Of a stretch of 64,000 nucleotides of DNA, positions 1 to 9,928 are shown in pieces. Location: contig CM082577.2 of the NCBI GenBank assembly GCA_040954595.2, positions 13,764,001 to 13,828,000 of the forward strand, given 5' to 3'. This DNA is from Balanoglossus misakiensis. Lineage: Eukaryota > Hemichordata. Position numbers and translations under genes: made by a program. Below the pieces are notes generated by a model, which was given only the letters and a program-made list of their open reading frames with translations, did no database searches and was not told the DNA's origin. Numbering within the stretch: the stretch's first letter is position 1; the number at the start of each line of letters is the position of its first letter.

Positions 1-570
1 TATGCAAATTAGATAGGTCCAATTTCAAAACGCTATAAGGCTTTTTATTGTCTTATTGTTCTGTGACCTCAAAAATGAGCTCGATACGTATTCATTAGCT
101 CAAACCACAGAAGATTTTGAAGGATTTTGTCTTCGAATATGGTCGTTGAATCTGTGGATTTCAGCATACTTCCGTACCACCCCTGAAAAATCACCGATTT
201 TAGGTGTTTTCGGACGCACTCTTCCACCGGTTTCGCTTCTTAGAGCGACCATAACAGTCACGTGAGGGTTGTTTGTTTACACGGCGCTGGCCTGTGTAAA
301 CAAACAAGCCTCACGCTATGCGATAACAGGTCAAATTTGACTGGTGTACGTGGCCTATGAAAAAAGTCTTAGGGATGTTTGTGAACGGTACACAATCTCA
401 GTGTACAAAACATTGGATTTTTAGCTTTGCCGTACTAGCGTGGCGGCCTATGGCCGAGTGGTAGCTGCCGTATCTATACTTGGACAGACCGACAGGATGT
501 GTGCACGCAATCGTGCGTATTTTCAACTAGTTACAAGCCCCTTGTCGGACGTAAGGCCCCAAGTTTCGTT
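1..570. repeat. Left part of an older TTAA-type repeat, interrupted by the Ngaro element
   Basis: This stretch is similar, with substitutions and small gaps, to 41955-42330 joined to 43111-43320. The second copy lies inside a TTAA-flanked inverted-repeat element (41809-43380). The left end of the present copy lies outside the window. Its right-hand continuation resumes at 6055 after the retrotransposon. No coding capacity is recognised; short ORFs here are not conserved between the copies. Confidence 0.7.
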
Positions 571-841
571 TCAAATTCTGGTTACGCAAGGTAGGCGTAA
601 AGTTGAGGAGGCAGTAGGGGGGTCACTCAATGAAAAACACACACATACACTCAAGTGTCTTGGATCAGTAGGGGGTATTTATTACAAAACTACAAATATC
701 ACTATGTATCTACTGGTCACATGATTCCCCCTTTGACAGGCTGCTGACTGACTAGCTAATTACCATAGGTAAATAAAGCTTGCTGGCTATGAGGGGAGAA
801 ACACATGACCAAACTACAACACTAATCAAAGGACTAAAGTC
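571..841 (-). repeat. Split direct repeat B2 (element right end on its own strand)
   Basis: These 271 bp match 1398-1668 with no difference seen by eye. The outer edge at 571 is the junction with the host repeat. On the element strand a 209-bp unique spacer (842-1050) separates B2 from A2. Confidence 0.85.
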
Positions 842-1050
842 TACAATAACTAAATAAACCCCCTAGAATTAAAAAGCAGTAAGCCACTACTAATTCAAGT
901 AGGGAATACAAAGCTTTGATCAAAATAAAGAAATAACAACAATAAATTCAAAATAATTACATAAAAGGCATTCAAAAAGAAGTCGCAAACCTTCTGAGAA
1001 GCAATAAATTACACGTCTGAAACAGTGACAATTAGTGGTGGGCGGGTGGG

Positions 1051-1397
1051 AAAATAAATTGGCTGCTGCTGCTGGTTGCCAAACACCATTGCTGCATGCA
1101 AAAGCTGACTGGCTATGCAGCTTAAAAATCCCGCTTATAAACACTACAAGTTGATTAGGCAAATGTGACCTATAGTAGTAGCCTCTGATAGGCCAGCAGC
1201 AAAACTATGTAAAATTGACATTTTATTTCCTTCTGGAATAAACATCTAACACTGTAAGTGTGTATAAGCAAATGTGACCTTTCAGAAAGAGTGGGTTGCA
1301 AAGTCCCTATGTCAAGTTACATAGCTTGAGAATAAACGAGTGACCCCCCTCAAAGAGCTACACAATAATTTGAAACTCGTTAAAAATTAACTATGCC
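1051..1397 (-). repeat. Split direct repeat A2
   Basis: These 347 bp match 5708-6054. The copy includes the first 37 codons of ORF1, so a truncated reading frame beginning MPNQLVV reappears at 1162 on the minus strand and runs into unrelated sequence. It directly abuts B1. Confidence 0.87.
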
Positions 1398-1668
1398 TCA
1401 AATTCTGGTTACGCAAGGTAGGCGTAAAGTTGAGGAGGCAGTAGGGGGGTCACTCAATGAAAAACACACACATACACTCAAGTGTCTTGGATCAGTAGGG
1501 GGTATTTATTACAAAACTACAAATATCACTATGTATCTACTGGTCACATGATTCCCCCTTTGACAGGCTGCTGACTGACTAGCTAATTACCATAGGTAAA
1601 TAAAGCTTGCTGGCTATGAGGGGAGAAACACATGACCAAACTACAACACTAATCAAAGGACTAAAGTC
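1398..1668 (-). repeat. Split direct repeat B1
   Basis: These 271 bp match 571-841. The repeat lies 34 bp beyond the stop of the tyrosine recombinase ORF on the element strand and joins A2 without a gap. Confidence 0.85.
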
Positions 1669-1702
1669 CCCAAGACCCAAGACACTTGTGTTTGTAGGGT
1701 AG

Positions 1703-2665
1703 CTATGAAGTAGGTAACTGAGCAGCAAAATGACCCATAGTTTGCAACCGGAGTGGGAGGGAAGGGTGTAGGTACTTCCTGAAGGAGTCGCTTTGCCAGT
1801 CCCCCAATAACTTAATCAGTTCTGGGGAGGTCCCACATTGGAGGGCCCAGGATGCCCCCCCTCGACGGAAACTGTGCGTGGAATAGTGGCCTATATTACT
1901 CACCAGGGGTGTAAGAAGGGACAGCAAACGCTTAGAGAAGAAAGCTGGTAAGACAGGTCGTGACGGGGGTATGATAAAAGCCGGTCCTGAAGTAGGGGCA
2001 GGGGTGCGTAGAAAGGCAGAAAGGACGGCCGTGACCGGACAAAGGGGGTGGTTAGGAATGGCTGGGAGGGGCAGGACAAACTCCCTGTCTTTAGTCTGAA
2101 TAGTTTTGGACCACCTGATAACAATTCCTAATCCCCAGGGGAAAGTCAGAAAGTCACCTCTTGTTAGATGCTTTGACGGATCAAAGAGCCGGAGAGAAGG
2201 GGGTAAAACATTCGACCTCCTGAGCAATCCAAAGAACAAAACCAAACAGATAGCCCAAACCACTAAATCCTCAGTAACAGAGAAACAGAGCTGGGACCTA
2301 ATTCCTAAAAGGAGATCAGGGGTAATGGGAAGCTTACGACAGACAGAGGTCCCTTTAACTCGAGCCACTCCTTTAAGTAAGGTAGACAAAAGAAAGTTAT
2401 CAGCAAGGGGGTTAGGGAAACCACCTTCGACATGTATAAGGCGAACAATATTGAGATACTGGCGAATCGAAGTTGCCTTCAACCGCTTGGCCAAATGAGC
2501 GACATACCTACATAACACAACAGGCTCGACAGGTGTGGGGTTATATCCGAAGGAGACACAGAACTCTATGTAGGCTCGGCGATGAACTGCGTATGATGTT
2601 TTTGTTGATGGGGCAAAAGTGTGGCCCCTGTAGAATGCCACTGCGACGTCCAGTTCCTTCTCCAA
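1703..2665 (-). CDS. Tyrosine recombinase of the Ngaro-like element
   Basis: This is a 320-aa integrase-type recombinase that would insert the circular cDNA of the retrotransposon into the genome. The C-terminal catalytic set is visible: an arginine in a LLRRSN motif near residue 150, HSFRRG (H-x-x-R) near residue 270, a GDW motif near residue 292 and the tyrosine in FRKYL near residue 300. The N-terminal half resembles the helical SAM-like core-binding domain of phage-type integrases. The chosen start overlaps the end of the RT ORF by 100 nt in another frame, so expression would need internal initiation or frameshifting; the true start could differ. The ORF is uninterrupted. Confidence 0.88.
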   Translation of the reverse strand: MEKELDVAVAFYRGHTFAPSTKTSYAVHRRAYIEFCVSFGYNPTPVEPVVLCRYVAHLAKRLKATSIRQYLNIVRLIHVEGGFPNPLADNFLLSTLLKGVARVKGTSVCRKLPITPDLLLGIRSQLCFSVTEDLVVWAICLVLFFGLLRRSNVLPPSLRLFDPSKHLTRGDFLTFPWGLGIVIRWSKTIQTKDREFVLPLPAIPNHPLCPVTAVLSAFLRTPAPTSGPAFIIPPSRPVLPAFFSKRLLSLLTPLVSNIGHYSTHSFRRGGASWALQCGTSPELIKLLGDWQSDSFRKYLHPSLPLRLQTMGHFAAQLPTS

Positions 2666-4323
2666 CTGTTTTCGTTGGTTATCTGAGAAAGTAGGGCAGA
2701 GGCAGCGGGACGAGACATGTGATTAGGGAAGGAGGAGAGGAAATCACTGGGGTGCACTTGAAAAGGGGTGTGTTCTTGAAGAAGGTTGTGAAGACGGGAC
2801 ACTTGTCCCGGTTGGTGTAGTCTGGAGATAGCATCTGGGATATTGTTGTCTTTGCCAGGAATATGAAAAGCCCTGATGTTAAAATTGAAACGGACAGACA
2901 GCCAAAAAAGATCACGTAAAGCATTCATCACAGCCGGGTTACGTGAAGTACCGTGGTTAATACAAGCCATGGCGACCGTGCTATCAGTGAAAATGTGAAC
3001 TGTGGAATCTTGCCAAACGTTGGCCCAGCGTTTGGCAGCAAGAATAATAGACAGAACTTCTTTATGGTTAATATGGAGTGGGGCAGCTGAAGGCCAGTCA
3101 CAGGACCACAAGGTGTACTGCCAATCCCCTCTGTAATACATACCAGAAGCCAAATTAGAAGCATCAATGTGAACATCAGTCACCGGGCGGGGATCAATGA
3201 ATTTAGTGCGACCATTAAAAAGAGGGAGACAATTTAACCACCATTGAATATCTAACTGAAAATCCTTGGACAGGATGAGCTTATGCGAAGAGCGGCGTAA
3301 GTTGCTTAGCTGGTTGAGGATTCGCCGGAGGAAAGTTCTACCTCCTTTGATAACTCTGCAGGCCCAGGCAAGCTTCCCTGTTAGGGTTTCTAGCTGGCGG
3401 CGGCTGGCACGCTTTTTAGCGGAGAAAGCAAGAAGCAAGTTATGTAATTCAGCAAGCTTTTGCTGCGGCAGGCGTAAAGTTAACAGAACAGTATCAATCT
3501 CGATCCCGAGAAAAACTAATCTTTGGGAGGGTCCTTCAACCTTTTTCCATGCTATACGGAAGCCTAGCTGTCTTAGCAACTTTAAGAGTGTGTTCAGGGC
3601 CATCAAACAGGACCGATAATCAGGGGCGATAATCAGGAAATCATCAAGGTACACAACCATGGCCTCAAAACCCCGTCTGGCCATCATACGGCGGACACTC
3701 TGAGTAAGCCTGTGGAAGATACTGGGGGATAATTTTGCGCCAAATGGGAGCCGGGTGTCATAAAGGTAAGTTGGGTGCTTATCACCTTCAAAGGACCATT
3801 GAAGACCTGTAGCCTGATAATTGGACGGGTGAATTTTTACTGAGCGGTAAGCCGACTTGAGGTCTACTTTAGCCAGGTAACTGCCAGGAGAAATAAGTTT
3901 CACCGCGTCATCAAGGGACTGATACTGAAAATGATAGTCAGACGCATAATCATTTACAGCCTTCCCCTCTGGTTGGCTGCAGTCATGGATAAGTCTAACT
4001 TCGTTAGAATTTGGCTTGGGGATTGCACCGAGGGCACTGATAATGGTTGGCCTTTTCGAAGAAATAACATAGTGGCCCTCTTCAATTTCAGCTAAGATTT
4101 GTTCCTCCACCTGTTGTTTGGCTGCACCCGTGGCTGACTTATAATTATACATATGGGCTGGTTTTAGGGGGCTATCCTTATCGATAATATGGAAACCATA
4201 CTTAATCCCGTCTAGTAAATAATGGGCATCTGGGTCATGTTGTAGCTCAGTTTGCCAAGCAGAGAAGTTAAGAGCGAAATCATGGTGTGGTTGGGTAGGC
4301 AGATTGAAAGCTTGCGACTTCAT
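2566..4323 (-). CDS. Reverse transcriptase / RNase H of the Ngaro-like element
   Basis: This 585-aa polyprotein carries a DIRS1-class reverse transcriptase followed by RNase H. RT landmarks are VDLKSAYR (first catalytic Asp, about residue 154), LPFGAKLSP and the active-site YLDD at about 225-228. RNase H landmarks are VHIDAS (about 385-390), KEVLSIILAAKRW with its Glu (about 421-433), and FTDSTVA (about 445-451). No protease, integrase or methyltransferase domain is seen. The ATG at 4323 overlaps the TGA of ORF1 in an ATGA arrangement, which suggests termination-reinitiation. The frame is open throughout. Confidence 0.9.
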   Translation of the reverse strand: MKSQAFNLPTQPHHDFALNFSAWQTELQHDPDAHYLLDGIKYGFHIIDKDSPLKPAHMYNYKSATGAAKQQVEEQILAEIEEGHYVISSKRPTIISALGAIPKPNSNEVRLIHDCSQPEGKAVNDYASDYHFQYQSLDDAVKLISPGSYLAKVDLKSAYRSVKIHPSNYQATGLQWSFEGDKHPTYLYDTRLPFGAKLSPSIFHRLTQSVRRMMARRGFEAMVVYLDDFLIIAPDYRSCLMALNTLLKLLRQLGFRIAWKKVEGPSQRLVFLGIEIDTVLLTLRLPQQKLAELHNLLLAFSAKKRASRRQLETLTGKLAWACRVIKGGRTFLRRILNQLSNLRRSSHKLILSKDFQLDIQWWLNCLPLFNGRTKFIDPRPVTDVHIDASNLASGMYYRGDWQYTLWSCDWPSAAPLHINHKEVLSIILAAKRWANVWQDSTVHIFTDSTVAMACINHGTSRNPAVMNALRDLFWLSVRFNFNIRAFHIPGKDNNIPDAISRLHQPGQVSRLHNLLQEHTPFQVHPSDFLSSFPNHMSRPAASALLSQITNENSWRRNWTSQWHSTGATLLPHQQKHHTQFIAEPT

Positions 4324-5819
4324 AGCGAGTTTTTTGAATCAGAACCATGCGTAGTTCCATGGACTGATTTTGGGTGAGCTTTACGACATGTGTCTTCCAG
4401 ACACACGTGAGCATAAGTACAAGTAGTACCAAACTTGCAATGACCCTTATTAAAGCCTAAACATATGGGTCTCCCAGATTTGGTATCAATTGGTGCTGGT
4501 GTACGATGTGATGTTTTTTCATCGTAATTGGCGGACTTACCACTGCCATGATTGTAGCGCTTATCAACTCTTTGGAATCTTTCTACCAATGAGAGGGTTG
4601 TCAAATGGTTAATATCACAACCCCATCTAAAATTGTACTGTGCTTGATATTGGCGATATTCCCGATCATACAACAGGACTGACGTCCATGTATACCGGTT
4701 CGCCAATTGGCAGATTTTACGAGAGTAAGCCATGTAATTGAAAACATTTTCCCCTTGAAGTGAACCATCTTTCATCTTTTTATACATGATAGCAAAATTG
4801 GCTCCGGTCCATTGAGTAGGAGTCACAGATTCCAAAAGAGGTTTCTTTCTTCCCGTCTCAAAGACCAATGTGGTGCCATCATCCCCTACACTAAGTACCT
4901 GTTGCTCTTTCATTTTGATTGAGTCACTGGGTGACAAAAAATCCACAATATCATCGTACTTCTCACCTTTGAAATGCATGTCCATGTAAACCTGGGGCTC
5001 TAAATCGGCCCTTGCACTGCCCACAGAATAACTTGGAGGTTGGTTATTTTGAGAGTTCAGTAGAGGTAAAGTGTTCAGGATTGTCTGTAATGGTGCTGGG
5101 TCTTGTGGTGCTGCGCCTAGGGTTGTTGCTTGGTTGGACGGCAGGAGTAATTGAAGTTGTTTGATGTAGTCTGCTAAAGGTGTGGACGCAGCCATCTTGG
5201 ATCTCTGGTCATCGTTGGGGGCGCTGACATCCGGTGTTGCATTGGTAGCGTCGGCTGCCTGCTGCTGCGTCACCTCTGGTGGGGCCGGAAGTTGTTCTGG
5301 AAGATTTCGTGCAGCGGCCAGTGTTTCGGCATGATCACTGGGCTGATTTAGCTGACGGATCGCTGCTAGTAGGAATCGGCGTTGAGAAAGAGGTTCGACT
5401 TCCATTTCCACAACGTCCTCCTTCTCTATTAGCTGTATTGACGGTAAATCAGTAAAGCCAGCTTCGGCTAGTTTAGACAACGTATACGACGTGATTCTAT
5501 TCTCCGCTGCCCAATGCTGGACGTCAATGGGAATGTCTGGTCCCATATCTGCTGTCAATGTCCCTCGACTTGTGCTCGCTGGCGTGATCGAGCCTGTGTT
5601 TCGGAGCATGTCTCGCAACGTACCTGGTGTTAAAGGCTGGTAGCTAGCGTCCATCGGTGGGTTCACGGCGGCAGGACGGAAATCAGGCTGCTGCTTGCCA
5701 GTTGCTAAAAATAAATTGGCTGCTGCTGCTGGTTGCCAAACACCATTGCTGCATGCAAAAGCTGACTGGCTATGCAGCTTAAAAATCCCGCTTATAAACA
5801 CTACAAGTTGATTAGGCAA
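4320..5819 (-). CDS. ORF1 (Gag-like) of the Ngaro-like element, CCCH zinc finger
   Basis: This 499-aa protein is the first ORF of the element and is presumably the RNA-binding structural protein. Its first 37 codons lie inside repeat A1. Residues of about 80-140 form a short helical segment resembling a SAM-like domain (HWAAENRITSYTLSKLAEAG and following). A low-complexity Gln/Pro/Asn-rich middle follows. The C-terminus has a CCCH-type zinc finger (C-x8-C-x5-C-x3-H: CLGFNKGHCKFGTTCTYAH) and then a second Cys/His cluster. The stop overlaps the RT start. The function is inferred from position and the zinc finger; sequence identity to a named Gag family is not established. Confidence 0.8.
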   Translation of the reverse strand: MPNQLVVFISGIFKLHSQSAFACSNGVWQPAAAANLFLATGKQQPDFRPAAVNPPMDASYQPLTPGTLRDMLRNTGSITPASTSRGTLTADMGPDIPIDVQHWAAENRITSYTLSKLAEAGFTDLPSIQLIEKEDVVEMEVEPLSQRRFLLAAIRQLNQPSDHAETLAAARNLPEQLPAPPEVTQQQAADATNATPDVSAPNDDQRSKMAASTPLADYIKQLQLLLPSNQATTLGAAPQDPAPLQTILNTLPLLNSQNNQPPSYSVGSARADLEPQVYMDMHFKGEKYDDIVDFLSPSDSIKMKEQQVLSVGDDGTTLVFETGRKKPLLESVTPTQWTGANFAIMYKKMKDGSLQGENVFNYMAYSRKICQLANRYTWTSVLLYDREYRQYQAQYNFRWGCDINHLTTLSLVERFQRVDKRYNHGSGKSANYDEKTSHRTPAPIDTKSGRPICLGFNKGHCKFGTTCTYAHVCLEDTCRKAHPKSVHGTTHGSDSKNSL

Positions 5820-6054
5820 ATGTGACCTATAGTAGTAGCCTCTGATAGGCCAGCAGCAAAACTATGTAAAATTGACATTTTATTTCCTTCTGGAATAAAC
5901 ATCTAACACTGTAAGTGTGTATAAGCAAATGTGACCTTTCAGAAAGAGTGGGTTGCAAAGTCCCTATGTCAAGTTACATAGCTTGAGAATAAACGAGTGA
6001 CCCCCCTCAAAGAGCTACACAATAATTTGAAACTCGTTAAAAATTAACTATGCC

Positions 6055-6110
6055 CAAAACTTAGTCTATTGTCCTACAAAGGCCCATAGCAATTGGCAAG
6101 TCTCTCTCGT
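6055..6110. repeat. Right flank of the Ngaro insertion: resumed TTAA-type repeat
   Basis: The sequence after the element resembles 43315-43365, the right terminal region of the second TTAA element. It includes the shared stretch ending at GGCAA and then diverges from that copy. Confidence 0.65.
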
Positions 6111-7464
6111 TGCCCTGTTAGAAGTAAAATCCGTATTATAATGTACTAAAGGTGGCATTGCATGAATACGCCAAGACTTTTTCAGAGGCCTATTTCTCAT
6201 CAAAGACAACATTAAAACCATTCATATTCTGGAAGCTGAGTTTTTGAACTTTTGTTTGAGTTGCATATTTTATTGACCCCCAGAATTGTGGTGTTTTGGG
6301 GGTTAAAAACTCATTTTTGATATCATGTCATTCAATTGAATTTAGGTAAAAAGTTGACCATACATCATGCATCTTAATATGTCATTCGAAACTGGAGAAC
6401 ACGTGCAAAAAAAACGAAAATTTAGTTTTGCGTTATCTGCTTTCATTGAGGATAAACAGCTTTTGAAAGTTAGATTTTTAGAAAATTTGATTAAATTTAC
6501 GACGAGTTGCATTGGATCAGAGTTTATTCCCGCCAGGTACACTTTATCGACTAAAATAATTCATTTTGTTAGATAGGTCATACACAATCCCCTGTTAAAA
6601 TTTGAGTAAATTCGGCCAACGCAGAGCGAAGCTAAATTCTTCAGAAGTTGTCAAAAGCAGCGAAAATGCAAACTGAGAAAAACTGCCATTTGCATTGTTG
6701 ACACCTATTTTTTAAGCTGTAGACTCATTCAGAAAAGTGTTATTTTTGGGTGATAATGTACCATTTCCGCCAAGACGCATTTGTCAGAACGTGGATCAGT
6801 ATTAGACCTACCGATTTATGTAAAAAAAAGTAAAATTTGGCCAAAATCACAACTTTTCATGCAATTACCCACTTGGCGCTCGCACATGTCACTCGCTCGG
6901 CTGTAAATTAGGTGTTTTCCCTCATACGCCAGTATAGGACAAATGCAGCCCTTTTAGTACTTTTCTCCAACACAGAAACTGACCAGGTTGGACTGACTCT
7001 GTTTATCAGCTAATCCCGAGTTGATCTGTAACTTGCAGAGTATGGCCAATTTCGGACAAAACGGCCATACACACCACATCCTACTAATCTGAGTGGGGAA
7101 AAGTTGTCATGTTGCCTGTAGTAAAAGTTTGCAAATACGCGCTATTTCTATGAACTTACCTATTTTCTTCAGAAACTGACTCGTCAAAACCTTACTTTAT
7201 CGACTGCGGGGAATGTGTATGTGTTCAGGTGTACCGTACGCGCCAATGTCCCATATAATGCTAAACTTTTATTGCTTTCGGTTTCGTCTTTATTTCGTGG
7301 AAAGGCGGATATGGTGCACTATGGGTAGGGGTGATACAACTATGGAATAGGGGCGATCTTGTCCACACTGAGAGTAAAAGTAGGCTAAATACGAAAGAAG
7401 AAAACATGCAAAGTAAGTAAATAAATATATACTTAAGTAATACAAAAGCCACATTCGGCCTGGT
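6111..7464. other. Unannotated spacer
   Basis: The stretch is AT-rich. Two opposite-strand short ORFs at 6342-6576 mirror each other and show no recognisable protein. No splice-flanked exon, RNA gene or inverted-repeat element is convincing here. Confidence 0.5.
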
Positions 7465-7968
7465 CTGTAATAAACAAGGCGTAGTTAAACTGAGTCAAGA
7501 CACTATCGTTTGAAATACAGTTGCCTGCTGGGTTGGGCGCATGCGCGAGTTAGTGTGTGATTTCGAGTAGTTGGCTCTTGTGTCGGAGGTGGTATTTCAC
7601 GAGATGCTGACGACAAACAGAGAACGTGTTCGGGTCCGAAACTCAAATCATTCAAGATGGCGACCTCTGTAATAAACAAGGCGTAGAAAAACTGAGTGAG
7701 GATACTATCTTATGAAATACAGTTGTCTGCTGGTTTGGGCGCATGCGCGAGTTGGTGTGTTATCTCGAGTAGTTGGCTCTTGTGTCGGAGGTGGTATTTC
7801 ACGACTTAAAGGCGATTTCTCTCGCCCAAATGAGCGCTGCCGCTGCAAAAAGTGTCTCAGGCAAAGAAGACGACAGAAACTAAACTAGACGGACGGATAG
7901 ATGAGATGCTGACGAGAAACTGAGAACGTGTTCAGGTCCGAAACTCAAATCATTCAAGATGGCGACCT
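7465..7968. repeat. Two tandem monomers, probable 5' UTR repeats of an L1-like element
   Basis: Unit 1 (about 7465-7666) and unit 2 (about 7667-7968) share start, middle and end blocks. Unit 2 has roughly 100 bp extra, beginning about 7803. Both carry GGGCGCATGCGCGAGTT and end in CAAGATGGCGACCTC. They lie directly before an L1 ORF1-like sequence, so they look like promoter monomers of that retrotransposon. Confidence 0.65.
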
Positions 7969-8995
7969 CACCAAAGCGCTACAGCTGTCACCCAAAGAAC
8001 GCAACGAGGTGATTTTGAAGTAACTGTTTCAGATAAAGGAAGAGATGTCATAGATTGAACCAGTAAAAAATAAGTAGCGGAATTACGAAAATAATTTATT
8101 AGATGTGGAGAAGTCTTTGACTCATGCTTATGAACGCATCGAGGCGACGGAAAATTCCCAACAACTTTCGATTCAGACGGAGACAGCTGTCCAGAGACTC
8201 AAAGAAAAAAAGAAAATAAATCTGTGAAACTGGCAAGAGGGTGGGACAATTTGAAGAAAGAGGTGAAGATTTGGAAAACAGAAACCAGCGAACAAATCTA
8301 TATTTTAGCAATGTTCCAGAGAAGGTAGAAGGGGAAAACTGTGCCAAATTTATTCGGAATTTCATCTATGACCACATGAAGGTAAAAGGACTTCCCGACC
8401 ACCTGTTGTTTCATCGTGCATTTAGAATTCCGGCCAATCCAACTGCAGACGGGAAACCTAGAACTATTATGGTGGTCTTCGGTAACTCCAACAAATTTTG
8501 TTTGTGGCCCCTGGATGCCTGAAAGGAAACAAGTTGAAAGGAAACCACATCAGAACGTGGATGTTTCAGAGACATACTGTAGGTTATGCTCTGGTGAACA
8601 AATAGAAGACGAGTATCATACACTTTGTACTTGTTTGCCCCTTATATGACTGACTAAGAAAACAATATTTTGGTGACACTAAGAACACTCACTTTCAAAT
8701 GTTTGTAAATATCATGAGTGCATCAGAATTCTCCAAGATTCTTTTGTTATGTAATTATGTTTACAATGCCTTTAACATTAAAGAAACTGTGTTAAAAAAA
8801 CATGAATCCTTACAATAATCTGCTAAGTTCCTCGCTTTGTATCCTGATGAGTATGTACTTCCACACATCTGCTGTTTGATGTTGTCACTTGTACTATTTG
8901 AGTACATATGTATTATTTATTTCATTTTCGTACAATTTTCTGATTACCTTTATACCCCCTTGCTTATGGGCTGGAGGCCTTGAAAAGCAATAAAC
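7969..8995 (+). pseudogene. Decayed L1-like LINE with internal deletion
   Basis: A broken frame at about 8100-8500 encodes a coiled-coil stretch and then an ORF1p-type segment starting DLENRNQRTNLYFSNVPEKV, which resembles the RRM-like part of L1 ORF1 (Transposase_22). At about 8570-8640 the sequence switches to a CRLCSGEQIEDEYHTLCTC motif, the Cys/His knuckle found at the extreme C-terminus of LINE ORF2. The reverse transcriptase between them is missing. Frameshifts and stops are present. The tail to about 8995 is AT-rich and contains AATAAA-like sequence. Confidence 0.65.
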
Positions 8996-9395
8996 GTGCA
9001 CTGTAGTGCACCTGAACTTGAAAAGAAACCAAATATATGTGTCTGACGATGTAAGCAAGAAAGTATACGCGGAACGCAAGAGGCTACTACCAGTATGCAA
9101 GCAAGATAAAAAGAGAAGCGTCTACGAAAAGCTGCTACATAGCTTGGAAAGTGCCGGCAACACTCGTGATCAAGTACGCTAACGGCGACAAAAAAAACTC
9201 ACGGTAAATGACATTCCAGAGATATGAAATTTGTAAATGAAAACTGGATAGTAGAGTATGTCTTTGAATTACCGTAACACTGTATACATAGAATAACGGT
9301 TACGTTGTCGGCTATTGATTTCAAATAATGGCTAAACCCCAAATGTTGGCATAATTGTGCACTTTGGTTTTTTTTAAAAAGTGCCAATAATGGGG
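8996..9395. other. Unannotated spacer
   Basis: No gene is recognised. A partial, degraded unit of the following tandem repeat may begin near 9340. Confidence 0.4.
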
Positions 9396-9640
9396 GTGAG
9401 AGTGTGAATGTCAGTATATGGCCACTAGAGGGCGCTGTCTTTTGGAATCCATATTGAAAAATATCGCCATGGGTCAATGAATAATTGTACCAAATTTCAT
9501 GCTTTTAACCCAAAGTTCACGATTTTAAAGTATGAATGTCTGTTTCTGGCCGCTAGAGGGCGCTGTCATTTTGGATCCATATTGGAAAATGTCCGCCGGG
9601 TAAAAGCATAACTGTACCAAGTTTTAACCCAAAGTGCACG
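9396..9640. repeat. Tandem repeat of about 123 bp, two diverged units
   Basis: Both units contain GGCC(A/G)CTAGAGGGCGCTGTC followed by a GGA(A)TCCATATTG block, a GTACCAA block and TTTTAACCCAAAGT. The units begin near 9396 and 9519. The CTAGAGGGCGCTG core is CTCF-site-like, but this could be coincidence. Confidence 0.6.
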
Positions 9641-9739
9641 ATTTTTAGGTTAACTGCCCCACTATTAGGAAAACAGACGATCAAACTGTCATCCCCGAAA
9701 TCGGTATCTTAGTATGACATTAATCCCACTTTGGTTTAA

Positions 9740-9924
9740 AGGTATACAGTCACCTCCAATTTACATACACCCATATATGGCTGAAATGGCGTATTTGAGC
9801 GTTCCAAAGAACATATGGTGGCGCTCTTTTGTTCGCGTGTGCCACCCAATGAAAATCTGTGATTGGCTAGATCTCAAATTGCCATGGTAACTATAGCTAA
9901 TTTTCCTTAGGTGACCGTATACCT
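9740..9924 (+). mobile_element. MITE family F1, copy a (TTAA target)
   Basis: This 185-bp element is flanked on both sides by TTAA. Its inverted termini are AGGTATACAGTCACCT and AGGTGACCGTATACCT. Related copies are at 13951-14135, about 29797-29926 and 29931-30104. It has no coding capacity. A TTAA duplication is the signature of piggyBac-type transposition. Confidence 0.82.
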
Positions 9925-9928
9925 TTAA

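Larger units (their letters stand above)
571..6054 (-). mobile_element. Ngaro-like tyrosine-recombinase retrotransposon, structurally complete
   Basis: The element reads on the minus strand as A1 - ORF1 - RT/RNase H - tyrosine recombinase - B1 - A2 - spacer - B2. A1 (5708-6054) and A2 (1051-1397) are 347-bp direct repeats that look identical. B1 (1398-1668) and B2 (571-841) are 271-bp direct repeats that also look identical. B1 and A2 abut. This is the split-direct-repeat layout of the Ngaro/PAT groups, not the inverted termini of DIRS. No methyltransferase domain is seen, which favours Ngaro over PAT. No target duplication is seen, as expected for integration by tyrosine recombinase. Identical repeats and three open ORFs suggest a recent insertion that may still be competent. 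Confidence 0.88.

Noticed and set aside
440-475. TGGCCGAGTGGTAGCTGCC resembling a tRNA A box
   Set aside because: It recurs within the F5 element at 43196 and has no B box at a proper distance.
920-1162. 80-aa ORF identical at its start to ORF1
   Set aside because: It is the ORF1 N-terminus carried in repeat A2 and runs into unrelated spacer; not a separate gene.
9396-9640. Tandem CTCF sites
   Set aside because: The CTAGAGGGCGCTG core is suggestive, but without the full motif or binding data it is reported only as a tandem repeat.
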